This document shows, piece by piece, positions 46,701 through 55,183 of a stretch of DNA of 64,000 nucleotides (positions are counted from its first letter, which is position 1; the number at the start of each line of letters is the position of its first letter). The notes under the pieces were generated by a model. It saw only the letters and a list, made by a program, of their open reading frames with translations. It ran no database searches and was not told the origin of the DNA. A program made the translations under genes and the position numbers. This DNA comes from JAPKZH01 sp963715635 (GTDB taxonomy: Bacteria; Acidobacteriota; Aminicenantia; Aminicenantales; UBA4085), in the NCBI GenBank assembly GCA_963715635.1, contig OY970261.1, forward strand, positions 2,852,001-2,916,000. Direction: 5' to 3'.

Positions 46701-46870
46701 ATCTCGTACCGGCCGGCAAATAAGCTGCCCCTGGCCAATTCGATGATCGGAGCGACGAGGGTCTCGGTCTGGGTGATTAGGACTTTTTCGGAGGACACAA
46801 TCTGTGTTCCGCACTTGCTGCAGAAAACGCTCCCGGTGGGATTCTTAGAATGACACTTGGGGCATTTCAT
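43736..46870 (-). CDS. Zinc-ribbon Ser/Thr protein kinase with TPR tail (1)
   Basis: A 1,044-residue, single-span membrane kinase. The N-terminal zinc ribbon has Cys3, 6, 17 and 20. The kinase domain (about 54-320) has GKGGMGKIY, Lys84 in VALKL, HRDLKPGN with Asp178, and MDFGIA with Asp196, all intact. The membrane helix is near 347-366 (ILIPALAVAALAVAIAVWLV). Outside lies a FlgO/TolB-like domain (about 380-500) starting RSIAVISFENQTGDKAF, then TPR repeats to the end (ELGSYYRGRNKLELAISEFD, AIAEYERLITFDPKRE). It probably senses an extracytoplasmic signal and phosphorylates cytoplasmic targets. A tandem paralog lies upstream on the same strand. Confidence 0.92.
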   Translation of the reverse strand: MKCPKCHSKNPTGSVFCSKCGTQIVSSEKVLITQTETLVAPIIELARGSLFAGRYEIIEELGKGGMGKIYRAFDRKIDVEVALKLVKSEIAADKKTVERFRNELRLAREIAHRNVCRMYDFNEEKGIYYITMEYVPGEDLKSFIHRAAPLSTGKAISIAKQVCAGLAEAHRLGVVHRDLKPGNIMIDKDGNAKIMDFGIARSLHAKGITGAGMMIGTPEYMSPEHVEGKDVDERSDIYSLGIILYEMLTGRVPFEGDTPFTVGVKHKSEMPKDPKEINAQIPEDLDRVILRCLEKDRDKRYRSAEDLRLELEKIEQGVPTTEHIIPKRKTTTGRQITVTFGPKKILIPALAVAALAVAIAVWLVFFKKESGLRPEQRRSIAVISFENQTGDKAFDYLQKAIPNLLISSLEQSKYLRVTTWERMDDLLRQLGKAGSETIDKESGFELCRKDGVETIVVGSFVKAENMFATDVKVLDVESKALLKSASSRGEGVRSILEKQIGELSKEISRGVGVSERKIQAAQPSAPDVPTSSMEAYNSFLKGKEAFEKFYYEQARQLLENAVALDADFAEAYLYLARAQESLGDQRARVEAYGKAKVLSGKAAEKERLYIEAAYAGAVERNPEKRLLILEEIVQKYPKEKEAHFELGSYYRGRNKLELAISEFDKALALDPNYGSALNVIAYAYADLGNYDKAIDYLKRYAESSPGDVNPIDSMAELYFRMGNLDEAIAKYKEVLDRKPDFILAFVSLAYVYAFKEDYTNAMSCVVEFIARAPSLGLKGAGSFYHSFFLYWLGRLNQALSDLQQLVDLAGSTGYTEGKAATELLMGLIRGDRGEFEQSRILLKSWYDFTSKSVPASFSDAKAYYLFFLGMTDVKQGRLDAAKTSLAEMKPLLAKISPANQAQFAFLYDCFQGEFLIAGGFVDNAVSALENVAPQAKPSAMRQEILFIYNIPFQKDILARAYVKKGEIDKAIAEYERLITFDPKREQRTLIHPLYHYRLAKLYEQKGDKKKASEQYRKFLAIWKDADPDRPEFGDAKKRLSGLKD

Positions 46871-46931
46871 AACGCGTTTTTGCCTTTTAAATCGTTACGC
46901 CGCCATAAATGATAGCCTTGTTTGCTTCCTC

Positions 46932-49424
46932 TTATTCAAGCTTCAGTTTCGCTGCTAATGCTTTAAACCTGGATTCTGAACGCAGGCTGTCCACCCGAGG
47001 ATCGACCCTCAAGAAGGCCAGATAGCTGGCACGTTCCTCATACGCTTTATCCAGCAAATCCAGCGCCCGGTCTCTCTGGCCGAGCCCCAGGTAGAGGACC
47101 CCAAGGTCGTAAGAGGAGACATATCTATCTTTGGCATATTCGCTCAGCTTCGCCAGAACTTTTTCCGCTTCGCTGCGTTGGCCCGCGACGCCATAGGCAT
47201 ATCCGAGCTCGGCCAGGATATCCATGCTTTCAGGAGAAAGAGAAACCGCTCTCTTCAACTCGGTAAGTGCTTCTCCATACATCTTCTTTTGAATATAGGT
47301 TTCCCCAAGTCTCATATGAGCGACGGCATAGTTCGGGTCTAAATCGAGCGTCTTCCTGAATTGGTCGATCGCCTGATCGTATTGACGGGCGAAGTAATAG
47401 ATCCATGCGACATTCGTGTTGATGATGATCGAAAGCGGATCGAGCTCGAGAGCCCGCTGAATTTCTTTCAAAGCCTCATCGGTCCGGCCAAGCTGGGCCT
47501 GGTGAAGACCGAACCAGTGGTGAGCCGTGGCATAATTCGGGCTGAGCTCGATGGCCCGCTGATATTCTTTCTCCGCGCCAACCCAGTCCCAATCATAGTA
47601 TCTTTTCACAAAGGCCAGGGAATTATGAGCCTCGCCGAGGGCGTCATCGATTTCCAAGGCCTTGAGGGCCGCGGCTTTACCTTTGGGCATGGCCTCTTTG
47701 GGGGAAAGATAGCTATAGCGGCCGAGCAATGTATAGGAATCGGCCACGCCTGAATAGGCCGGGGCATATCCGGGATCGGATTCGATGGCTTTCTCAAAGT
47801 ACTCAAGGCCTTTTAGCAAGCCTTCTTTTGTTCTCTTGTTCCAGTAGAACCGGCCCTTTAAATAGGCTTGGTAGGCCTCGGTATTGACCGTTGAGCGCCT
47901 GGCCAGCCGTTCTTTATCCGCTTTTGAAATTTTCAAACGCAATCGATCGGAAATTTCTTTCGCAATGTCCTCCTGCAGCGTGAATATATCGGCCAATTTC
48001 TGAGGATACTGATGGCTCCAGATGGCGCTGCCGTCCTTGGCATCGACAAGTTCGACGCTGATGGTTAAACCTCCTGCGAGCTTCTTAATTTTGCCTGTGA
48101 GAATGGCCCGGACATTGAGTTCGCTTCCCACTTTCATAGGATCGATGGCCAGTCCTTTGTAGCGGGCTACTGAGGAACTCGCAATTACTTTTTTAAGGCT
48201 GGGAAGTTCTTGAAGCCGGCTGATCAAGCTTTCGGTGATCCCATCGCCGAGATATTCGGTTTCCGGTATCGCTTCCAGATTCGCAAAGGGAAGGACGGCG
48301 ATCGAGTCGATCGTTCCTTTGCGCCCGGGCAGCAGGAAGAGGACAGCGGCAATCACCGCGATGAGGAGAATCAGTCCGCCGGCATAAATGAATATCTTTT
48401 TCCATGCGATCTTGGCGAATCGTTCGGTCTTCTTTCTCTTTTCAGGAAGAATTCTCTCCGTCGTCGTCAGACCTTTTTCGACCTGGATCAGCTCGGACAA
48501 TACTTCGGCGGCGCTCTGATACCTCTTCGCCCTGTCCTTCTCCATGCATTTCAAAATCACCCGGCTCAGGTCGTCGGGGATCTGAGCATTCAGCTCCTTG
48601 GGATCCTTCGGCAGTTGACTTGTCTGTTTCATGCCGATGCTGAAAGGCGTATCCCCCTCGAAAGGAACGCGGCCGGTCAGCATCTCATAGAGGATGATGC
48701 CCAAGGAATAGATGTCCGAACGCTGGTCGGTGTCCTTTCCCTCTACCTGTTCGGGGCTCATGTACTCGGGCGTCCCGATCATCACCCCTGAGCCCGTGAT
48801 CCCCTTGGCCCTGGTCGTCCGGGCAATGCCGAAATCCATGATCCGGACGTTTCCCTCTTCATCGACCATGATGTTATGCGGTTTCAAATCCCTGTGGACG
48901 ACGCCTAACCTATGAGCTTCGGCAAGTCCTTCGCAGATCTGTTTGGCGATGAAAACAGCTTTGCCGGGGCTGAGTTGGCCGACCTTTCGGATGAGCCTTT
49001 TTAAATCCTCTCCCGGCACATACTCCATGGTGATAAAATAGGCGCCTTCTTCTCGGCCGAGGTCGTGCATGCGGCAGACGTTTCGATGGCTGATCGTCCG
49101 GGCAAACTTCAGCTCATTCCGGAAGCGCTCGATCGTCTGCTGGTCGGCCGCGATTTCCGGGTTCAAGAGTTTGAGCGCTACCCGCTCTTTGATCTCCGTA
49201 TCCAGGACCTTGTAAACTTTTCCCATCCCGCCCCGGCCGAGCTCTTCGACGACTTGATACCTCCGGGCAAACGTGGTGCCCGTGGTCAATTCTTTGATGG
49301 ATGTTTGAAGAGTTGCCGTAGGCGGGAAAGCCGCGGCGCTATCTAAAGGTCGGATTTGTGTCCCGCACCTGCTGCAGAACAGGCCGTCGGAGGGATTCTC
49401 AGAACGACACTTGGGGCATTTCAT
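46932..49424 (-). CDS. Zinc-ribbon Ser/Thr protein kinase with TPR tail (2)
   Basis: An 830-residue paralog of the preceding kinase with the same order: zinc ribbon (Cys3, 6, 17, 20), kinase (Lys85, Asp179 in HRDLKPHN, Asp197 in MDFGIA), membrane helix near 358-378 (IFIYAGGLILLIAVIAAVLF), FlgO/TolB-like domain (SIAVLPFANLEAIPETEYLG, then GDGITESLISRLQ) and TPRs (LNPNY-like repeats such as AIELSPNYATAHHW). It is shorter by about 200 TPR residues. The extracytoplasmic halves differ more than the kinases, so each may answer a different signal. The start at 49424 follows AGGTTGTCGGGA; the frame begins 39 bases earlier. Confidence 0.92.
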   Translation of the reverse strand: MKCPKCRSENPSDGLFCSRCGTQIRPLDSAAAFPPTATLQTSIKELTTGTTFARRYQVVEELGRGGMGKVYKVLDTEIKERVALKLLNPEIAADQQTIERFRNELKFARTISHRNVCRMHDLGREEGAYFITMEYVPGEDLKRLIRKVGQLSPGKAVFIAKQICEGLAEAHRLGVVHRDLKPHNIMVDEEGNVRIMDFGIARTTRAKGITGSGVMIGTPEYMSPEQVEGKDTDQRSDIYSLGIILYEMLTGRVPFEGDTPFSIGMKQTSQLPKDPKELNAQIPDDLSRVILKCMEKDRAKRYQSAAEVLSELIQVEKGLTTTERILPEKRKKTERFAKIAWKKIFIYAGGLILLIAVIAAVLFLLPGRKGTIDSIAVLPFANLEAIPETEYLGDGITESLISRLQELPSLKKVIASSSVARYKGLAIDPMKVGSELNVRAILTGKIKKLAGGLTISVELVDAKDGSAIWSHQYPQKLADIFTLQEDIAKEISDRLRLKISKADKERLARRSTVNTEAYQAYLKGRFYWNKRTKEGLLKGLEYFEKAIESDPGYAPAYSGVADSYTLLGRYSYLSPKEAMPKGKAAALKALEIDDALGEAHNSLAFVKRYYDWDWVGAEKEYQRAIELSPNYATAHHWFGLHQAQLGRTDEALKEIQRALELDPLSIIINTNVAWIYYFARQYDQAIDQFRKTLDLDPNYAVAHMRLGETYIQKKMYGEALTELKRAVSLSPESMDILAELGYAYGVAGQRSEAEKVLAKLSEYAKDRYVSSYDLGVLYLGLGQRDRALDLLDKAYEERASYLAFLRVDPRVDSLRSESRFKALAAKLKLE

Positions 49425-49494
49425 TCCCGACAACCTTTTAGCTGTCTGCCAAAAGAATATCAACTCATGAAAAAAGAGTCAAATTAACAGACGG

Positions 49495-50583
49495 TTATAT
49501 AGCGTATTTATACAGCTTCAGGCCGGCCGGGACTTTGGCTTTTTCTTTATAAATGTTCCAGTAATATTCCTTGGCCTCTCCGAGTTTTTGAAAGAGAGGA
49601 TGCTTCTGGTCGGGCCGATGCGTGAGAAGGACGCGGCTTTCAGCGTCAACAAAGACGAACTCGAAACAGCGGTTGAGAATTCCCGCCGTCCCCACGCTAC
49701 AGGCCGCCACCAGCTCACTCTTCTTCGCTCTCTCGAGCAACTCGCCGTACGTGATGTGCCGCTCCTCGACCTTGACGCCCATCTCTTTCAAGATGGCGAC
49801 GATCCCTTGGATCGTGACCGAGGGAAGGATCAGATTGCTTTCCGGGATTTTGACGACCGTGCCCTCGCGGAAAGCGAACAGGCAGCAGGAGGAATCCCAT
49901 TCCGTGATATTGCGCTCTTCGATTTTAGCCCGGGGATTATCATCCAGAAAAAGGGCGGAGGCCGCTTCCGGGCTGATCTTTTTGGCCGCGTCGACGGCTT
50001 TAACGCTCATCAAATAATTGACGCCAAGCTTGAGGCAGCCGGTCATATTGACTCCCACAGCCCGGACCATCTGGGGGACGACGACGCCGGTGAATGGCTC
50101 GCCCAGGTAACGATCATAACGCGAAACGGCGGCCCGGATGGCCGGCCGGTTGGGAAATGTGACGCCGATGGACTGTTCTTCATCCACAGTGTAAGGCCGC
50201 AGATATCCTTGAGCTCCTAGGACGGCCATCTCATCAAAAAAATTCCGGAGGGCCGGTTCTTTGAAGAAACGGTGAATCAAGACCTGCTCAAGCTCCTCCA
50301 CGGACGGAACCCAATTCTGCTGGTCGCTGCTGAGATTGAAGGCAATGCCTCGTTGAAACCGTTCTAGGTTTTTATGCCAGTTGAGGAAAATGACTTCGAG
50401 TCCCCCTTGGGGATTTTTTTTGCAGAAAAAGCGGATCCCTTCGAACGCCAGAAAGAGGGCATAATGGACCGAACGGGAAACGGCGGGGATCTGCGAATCG
50501 ATATCCAAAAGGTCATAGTGCTTTTCCGGAAGCATATACCGCATCTGCTTGGAAGCCCAATGAATCCCTTCGAACTTTGCCAT
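49495..50583 (-). CDS. Branched-chain aminotransferase-like PLP enzyme (fold type IV)
   Basis: A 362-residue class IV aminotransferase related to IlvE. The PLP lysine is Lys185 in GCLKLGVNY, matching the AAKAGGNY region of BCATs. Further family blocks are IEERNITEWDSSCC, LPSVTIQGIVAILKEMGVKV and AACSVGTAGIL. It differs from true BCATs in several substrate-loop positions, so it may act on another amino or keto acid, and catalytic competence is probable but not certain. It follows the cysteine synthase gene on the same strand with about 200 bp between them. Confidence 0.78.
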   Translation of the reverse strand: MAKFEGIHWASKQMRYMLPEKHYDLLDIDSQIPAVSRSVHYALFLAFEGIRFFCKKNPQGGLEVIFLNWHKNLERFQRGIAFNLSSDQQNWVPSVEELEQVLIHRFFKEPALRNFFDEMAVLGAQGYLRPYTVDEEQSIGVTFPNRPAIRAAVSRYDRYLGEPFTGVVVPQMVRAVGVNMTGCLKLGVNYLMSVKAVDAAKKISPEAASALFLDDNPRAKIEERNITEWDSSCCLFAFREGTVVKIPESNLILPSVTIQGIVAILKEMGVKVEERHITYGELLERAKKSELVAACSVGTAGILNRCFEFVFVDAESRVLLTHRPDQKHPLFQKLGEAKEYYWNIYKEKAKVPAGLKLYKYAI

Positions 50584-50784
50584 TCCACCTCTCCTTATGA
50601 ATGCATAATAAAAAACACGATGAAATAAGATCCAGATATCCCTTATATACCGGGGAAATTTTTGAAGTCAAGCGCAAGAAGATTTTCCAACAGCGGAGGA
50701 GAATCCTTTTTCTCGGCGGAGGCATTAGACCTGGTATCGGCTCGACGCATTTTTTCTCTGATTCTTGGCCGGGGAAAGAAGGCT

Positions 50785-51960
50785 TCATCCCCGTCGGCGC
50801 GGACACGGCGGAAGAATTAATTCTTCTTGAATTTCCGCCCGTCGGGGTCCGGCTTCTAGGCAATCCTTGGGATCGCAGCAGGTGTGACAGACACGTTTGG
50901 ACGCCCCGAAGCCCAAGAGACCGATATCGGGAGTCAGAAATCCTTTTTTCACCGGTTCATCCTTCAACAGATCCGTGCTGAGATATTTCTTATTGTCGTC
51001 CGGAAGCACGGTCACTACTACAGCATCTTTGCCCAGTTTATTCTGAGCCTTCAGGGCCCCTAGGAAATTGGCTCCGGACGATATGCCGACGCCAAGCCCC
51101 AGTTCACGCGCCAGCTTCTGCGCCATGATGATGGCGTCCCCGTCGTCCACGCTGATGACTTCGTCCAAAAATGAAAGGTCGACGACCAGGGGAATGAACT
51201 CGTCGGAAATCCCCTGGATCCTGTGTTTTCCGACTTTATATCCCGTCGATAGCGTCGGCGAGTTGGCAGGCTCCAGAGGATGGACCTTGACCGTCGGCCG
51301 CTTTTGCCGGAGAAATTTCCCGACACCCATGACCGTCCCTCCTGTGCCCACGCCGGCGACAAAAGCGTCCGGATAAAGAGAACGGAAACGCAGCTGCCAC
51401 CAGATCTCGGGACCCGTGGCTTCAAAATGGGCGGCGACATTGTCTTGGTTCGAAAACTGCCGGGGAAGGAACACGCGAGGGTTGTCCCGGGCCATCCGTT
51501 CCGCCCTCTCTATGCTGCCCAGAAAACCGCCGTTTTCCCGGCTTACCAGATAAATTTGGGCTCCCAAGCTACGAATCAAATCGATCCGTTCCCGGCTCAT
51601 CCAGTCCGGCATGAAAAGCGCCACGGGATGACCCAGCGCCCGCCCGACGGCGGCGAATGAAATTCCGGAATTTCCGCTGGTCGCTTCTACAATCGTGTCG
51701 CCGGGTTTGAGATCGCCCCGCCGGTAGGCTTCCCGGATGATGTGCAATGCCATCCGGTCTTTTATGCTCCCGGTCTTGTTCAGGTGCTCGGCCTTCGCAT
51801 AAAGGACACGCTTCTCTCCGCGGTAGGTAAAATGGATCGATAGAAGCGGCGTGTTACCGATCATGTAAGAAATGCCGCGGATCCTCTCCCCGATCAGCGA
51901 GCCTTCGCCCCCCGCTTTCTCGGGTTCGGAGAAAAAGGATTCATTGTTTTTTGAAGACAT
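50785..51960 (-). CDS. Cysteine synthase-family enzyme with cysteine-rich tail
   Basis: PLP enzyme of the CysK/CBS family, 391 residues. Lys67 in NKTGSIKDRM binds PLP; SGNSGISFA, GVGTGGTVMG and GISSGAN are the phosphate-binding and substrate loops. It would make cysteine from O-acetylserine (or another activated serine) and sulfide. The C-terminus extends about 40 residues past the fold and holds VCHTCCDPKDCLEAG, a CxxCC...C set that may bind metal. The ATG at 51960 is chosen over an upstream TTG at 51984. The DsrMK-like genes are immediately upstream on the same strand. Confidence 0.88.
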   Translation of the reverse strand: MSSKNNESFFSEPEKAGGEGSLIGERIRGISYMIGNTPLLSIHFTYRGEKRVLYAKAEHLNKTGSIKDRMALHIIREAYRRGDLKPGDTIVEATSGNSGISFAAVGRALGHPVALFMPDWMSRERIDLIRSLGAQIYLVSRENGGFLGSIERAERMARDNPRVFLPRQFSNQDNVAAHFEATGPEIWWQLRFRSLYPDAFVAGVGTGGTVMGVGKFLRQKRPTVKVHPLEPANSPTLSTGYKVGKHRIQGISDEFIPLVVDLSFLDEVISVDDGDAIIMAQKLARELGLGVGISSGANFLGALKAQNKLGKDAVVVTVLPDDNKKYLSTDLLKDEPVKKGFLTPDIGLLGFGASKRVCHTCCDPKDCLEAGPRRAEIQEELILPPCPRRRG

Positions 51961-52124
51961 GCAAGGATTCCGCTTAATGATCAAGCCTTGTTACGAGAGG
52001 ACTCCTCAATTTTATCGAATCGACGGGGGTTGTCAATGGGCACCGGGCGATGACGGCCGGCAATTGCGAGAACACAAACGACACCGCCGATTATGCCGAG
52101 CCGAAAGAAGTCCTCGGATTCCAC

Positions 52125-53558
52125 TTAAAGAATCAGGGCTTTTTCCGCGAGTTCCAGAATCTGGACGACTTTCATATCGAGCTTATAGTGCTTGATCACA
52201 TCATTGAGACCGTCCACACAGTTATGGCAGATCGTACAGACAAACTTGGCCCCCGTCGTCCGAAGCTGTTCGGCCTTGATCTTGGCTACTTCCATGCGGA
52301 GCGGCCGGTATTCGGCCATCGACAGCAACCCTCCGCCGCCGGTGCAACAAAAATTCTCGGTCCGGTTGGGAAACATCTCCCGAAAATCCGAACACACTCT
52401 CCGCAGGATCCAGCGGGGCTCCTCGGTGAGGCCTCCCGAACGGGCGATATTGCAGGAGTCATGAAACGTGACTGGCTCGGGATTCTTCGTAGTGTCAACA
52501 CGAATTCGGCCTTCCCGGATATAGCGCAAGAGGGTGATTATCACAGACTCGCTGGGGAGCGTTTGCTCATAGTCCGCCCAATTGTAGCCTTCCCATCGTG
52601 TCGAGCGGTAGCCGTGGCCGCATTCGGAAATGACGATGCGCCTCGCCTGAAGCCTGGCCGCTGCTTCGTAGACGTTCCGGGCGAGATACGCTCCAAGGCT
52701 GTCGTCTCCCGAAAAAAGTCCGAAGTTGGTCTGGTCCCATCCAAACCGAGGCAGAGTCCATGTCTCCCCTGCCAGGTAAAAAATCTTGGCGGCATGGAAA
52801 AGAGAGCGCGGGTCGAACTTGATTTCCCGGGGATTTATAGCGTACATAAAATCGCAATTTTCCTTTTCCAGAGGAATCTTGAGGTCAGAGGTTCCAAGCT
52901 CGTCCTGAAGGTCCTGCTCCACCCACTTGAGCGTTTCCAAATAATCTTCTTCCGTGACAGCCATTTGGTTACCGGTCTCCCACTGATCGCGGTTGACATT
53001 GAATATCCCCTCCGGCACGATGCCCAGTTCGGTGAGGAGGCCCCGGGTGAACCGGACGAGCGCCGCTGTGTCCACCCCCATCGGACAGTTCAGTGTGCAC
53101 CGCCGGCAGGCGCTGCATGTGCCGAAAACGATGTTTTTCAGCCTGTTGAGGTCTTCATCGGACTCCGGAGAACGGGCGTGAACCCACCATGGTGCGATGC
53201 GCCCGGTCCAATCCATTTTTCTTTTAAAGATCCTCCGGATCTGTTCGGCTTTATAAACAGGGGTCATGGTCGGGTCATGAGGCCGGGCTAGTGCATAATG
53301 ACAAGCGTCCAAACACATCCCGCAATGCACGCAGCCCACCAGGGAAGCGGCCAGTGGCCGGGTCATCCGCTGGGCGAGCAGAGTCAAGAATTTTTGAACG
53401 TTCTGGGCCCCGGGCTCATAAAGCTTGAGCCGTCCGCCGGTCACGGAATCCAGCTTCTCTTCCCGCGCTCTAGCCTGGGAATTTGTCTCAAGAGGAGCAT
53501 GGACGGCCTCAGGGACATCGCGTTTTTTCCGGCTCGTTCCCCTCCTTTTCTCTTTCAT
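52125..53558 (-). CDS. DsrK/HdrD-like iron-sulfur protein
   Basis: A 477-residue cytoplasmic iron-sulfur subunit. Two [4Fe-4S] ferredoxin sites are CVHCGMCLDACHY (near 76) and CSACRRCTLNCP (near 150). Two CCG-type motifs follow, FHDSC...FCCTGGGG and TICHNC, which hold the special cluster that splits disulfides in HdrD. Such proteins (DsrK, TmcB, HmeF) pass electrons from a quinone-linked membrane partner to a thiol/disulfide couple. Its ATG overlaps the stop of the membrane subunit by four bases. No DsrJ, DsrO, DsrP or dsrAB is in the window. Confidence 0.88.
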   Translation of the reverse strand: MKEKRRGTSRKKRDVPEAVHAPLETNSQARAREEKLDSVTGGRLKLYEPGAQNVQKFLTLLAQRMTRPLAASLVGCVHCGMCLDACHYALARPHDPTMTPVYKAEQIRRIFKRKMDWTGRIAPWWVHARSPESDEDLNRLKNIVFGTCSACRRCTLNCPMGVDTAALVRFTRGLLTELGIVPEGIFNVNRDQWETGNQMAVTEEDYLETLKWVEQDLQDELGTSDLKIPLEKENCDFMYAINPREIKFDPRSLFHAAKIFYLAGETWTLPRFGWDQTNFGLFSGDDSLGAYLARNVYEAAARLQARRIVISECGHGYRSTRWEGYNWADYEQTLPSESVIITLLRYIREGRIRVDTTKNPEPVTFHDSCNIARSGGLTEEPRWILRRVCSDFREMFPNRTENFCCTGGGGLLSMAEYRPLRMEVAKIKAEQLRTTGAKFVCTICHNCVDGLNDVIKHYKLDMKVVQILELAEKALIL

Positions 53559-54235
53559 GATGCGGCCCCATCAGACGAGGTTTTTTTTCTGGGAGGCAGC
53601 ACGCCTCGATGACCCAGAGTCTTTCCTAAAAAAATCCGGTTGAAGGGATAATACAAATAATGACAAATTTTGGAAAAAGGAACGTAAACGAGAAAGAACG
53701 CCGTCAGGCCGAAGAACAAGATCAACGGCCATTCCGCCCGACGATAATTATTTGGAACGGCCAGGACTCCGGCGGCAAAAAAGAAAATAATCAGAATCAG
53801 GGATAGGTAGTCGTCCGGCGTGCTGATGAACCTTATGGCGGGGTTGGTCAGGCGCCGGTTGAGGCGCATCAATCCGACCAGACACGCGGCTCCGATCAAA
53901 ATCTGGAACAGATAAACCACAACCTTGACTTCGAAGATTTGTGGGAGGTAGGGAATGATAAATGTGGCGGCAATCGCAGCCGCCACGCCCGCGTGAAAGA
54001 TGACGAACTGGATGTAAAAACCTGGCTTTTTGCGCGTGGATTCCATGGCCCAGGGCATGGCCACGTTGAGCAGAGAATAGACCATCCCCGCTTTTTCGCT
54101 TCCCTCGGCTAGAGTGCGCTCTTTGCGGTATTTGAACCGGAACAACCAGATGAGCCGAACGATATAGACCGCCGCCATAAACAGGAGAGCCGCAATCTGG
54201 ACCTCATTCTCCAATATCTTTAGTGCAGGGCTCAT
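53555..54235 (-). CDS. DsrM/NarI-like membrane heme-b subunit
   Basis: A 226-residue membrane protein with about five spans (ILENEVQIAALLFMAAVYIV; IFHAGVAAAIAATFIIPYL; VVYLFQILIGAACLVGL; LILIIFFFAAGVLAV; ILFFGLTAFFLVYVPF). Heme-ligand candidates are His in IFHAG and in KICHYLYYPF, as in DsrM. It should oxidise menaquinol and pass electrons to the DsrK-like subunit encoded next. The ATG at 54235 fits the topology; a longer frame starts at 54313. The pair forms an operon. Confidence 0.85.
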   Translation of the reverse strand: MSPALKILENEVQIAALLFMAAVYIVRLIWLFRFKYRKERTLAEGSEKAGMVYSLLNVAMPWAMESTRKKPGFYIQFVIFHAGVAAAIAATFIIPYLPQIFEVKVVVYLFQILIGAACLVGLMRLNRRLTNPAIRFISTPDDYLSLILIIFFFAAGVLAVPNNYRRAEWPLILFFGLTAFFLVYVPFSKICHYLYYPFNRIFLGKTLGHRGVLPPRKKTSSDGAAS

Positions 54236-54420
54236 GAAAATCCCACTTCCCGTCAGAGATTCAATTTCCTGATGCGGCGATCTCCCTTGCTCTCCTGGTC
54301 TTGGAGAGAGCATCGGAGGGAGTTCAGGGCAATCAAAAAATTAGGAGGTATTATATCAGAGGATTGGCCGCTGTCAATAAAACAGCGATCTGGAAAGTGC
54401 GATTAGCGATCTTTTCGTCC

Positions 54421-55116
54421 TCAAGACTCCAGCGCGTACGAAACAGCCGCTGCAGCATGAAGCCTGGTCGTATCAAACAACGGCACCGGGCTGTCTCCTT
54501 CTTTGACCAGCAGGCCGATCTCGGTGCATCCCAGGATGATGCCCTGAGCGCCCGCCCCGGCCAGGCGTTCCATGATCGTCACAAACTGCTGCCTGGATGC
54601 TTGGTTGATATGGCCGACACACAGCTCTTCATAAATTACTTTATGGACGATTTCGCGTTCGCCAAGGTCGGGCACGAGGACCTCCAAGCCGTGTTTTTGT
54701 GTCAATCTCCCTTTATAGAAGTCTTTTTCCATCGTAAAACGAGTGCCCAGCAATCCAATTCTCCTGAGACCCTGAGCTTGTATTATTCGGGCCGTTGCGT
54801 CGGCGATGTGAAGGAGGGGGATCCGGATATTTGATTCAATCTCTCCGGCGACTAGATGCATGGTATTGGTACATAAAACGATGAACTCTGCACCCGCCGT
54901 TTCCAAGCTCTTGGCAGCATGGCTTAATAGGCGAGCGGTTTCCTCCCATCTCTCCTGGTGCTGCAGGGCTTCGATCTCCGCAAAATCCACGGAATACAAT
55001 ATGCTCTTCGCGGAATGCAATCCACCGAGTCTGGCCTTGGTCGTTTCATTGATGATGCGGTAATACTCGGCCGAAGACTCCCAGCTCATTCCTCCGATGA
55101 GGCCAATGGTCTTCAT
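54421..55116 (-). CDS. Aspartate/glutamate racemase family protein (paralog)
   Basis: A 231-residue racemase, close relative of the one at 21791-22492. Catalytic Cys residues are in VLCTNTMH and ILGCTEI, and MKTIGLIGGMSWESSAEYYR starts the protein. It lies between the DsrMK-like pair and the MinD operon but has its own gaps of 185 and 67 bp, so functional linkage is unclear. Confidence 0.88.
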   Translation of the reverse strand: MKTIGLIGGMSWESSAEYYRIINETTKARLGGLHSAKSILYSVDFAEIEALQHQERWEETARLLSHAAKSLETAGAEFIVLCTNTMHLVAGEIESNIRIPLLHIADATARIIQAQGLRRIGLLGTRFTMEKDFYKGRLTQKHGLEVLVPDLGEREIVHKVIYEELCVGHINQASRQQFVTIMERLAGAGAQGIILGCTEIGLLVKEGDSPVPLFDTTRLHAAAAVSYALES

Positions 55117-55183
55117 GCTTCACTCCTTTCCGATGGTCTACGATATTTAGTATTTCACCAAAAGGCAATCGACATTCATTTTT

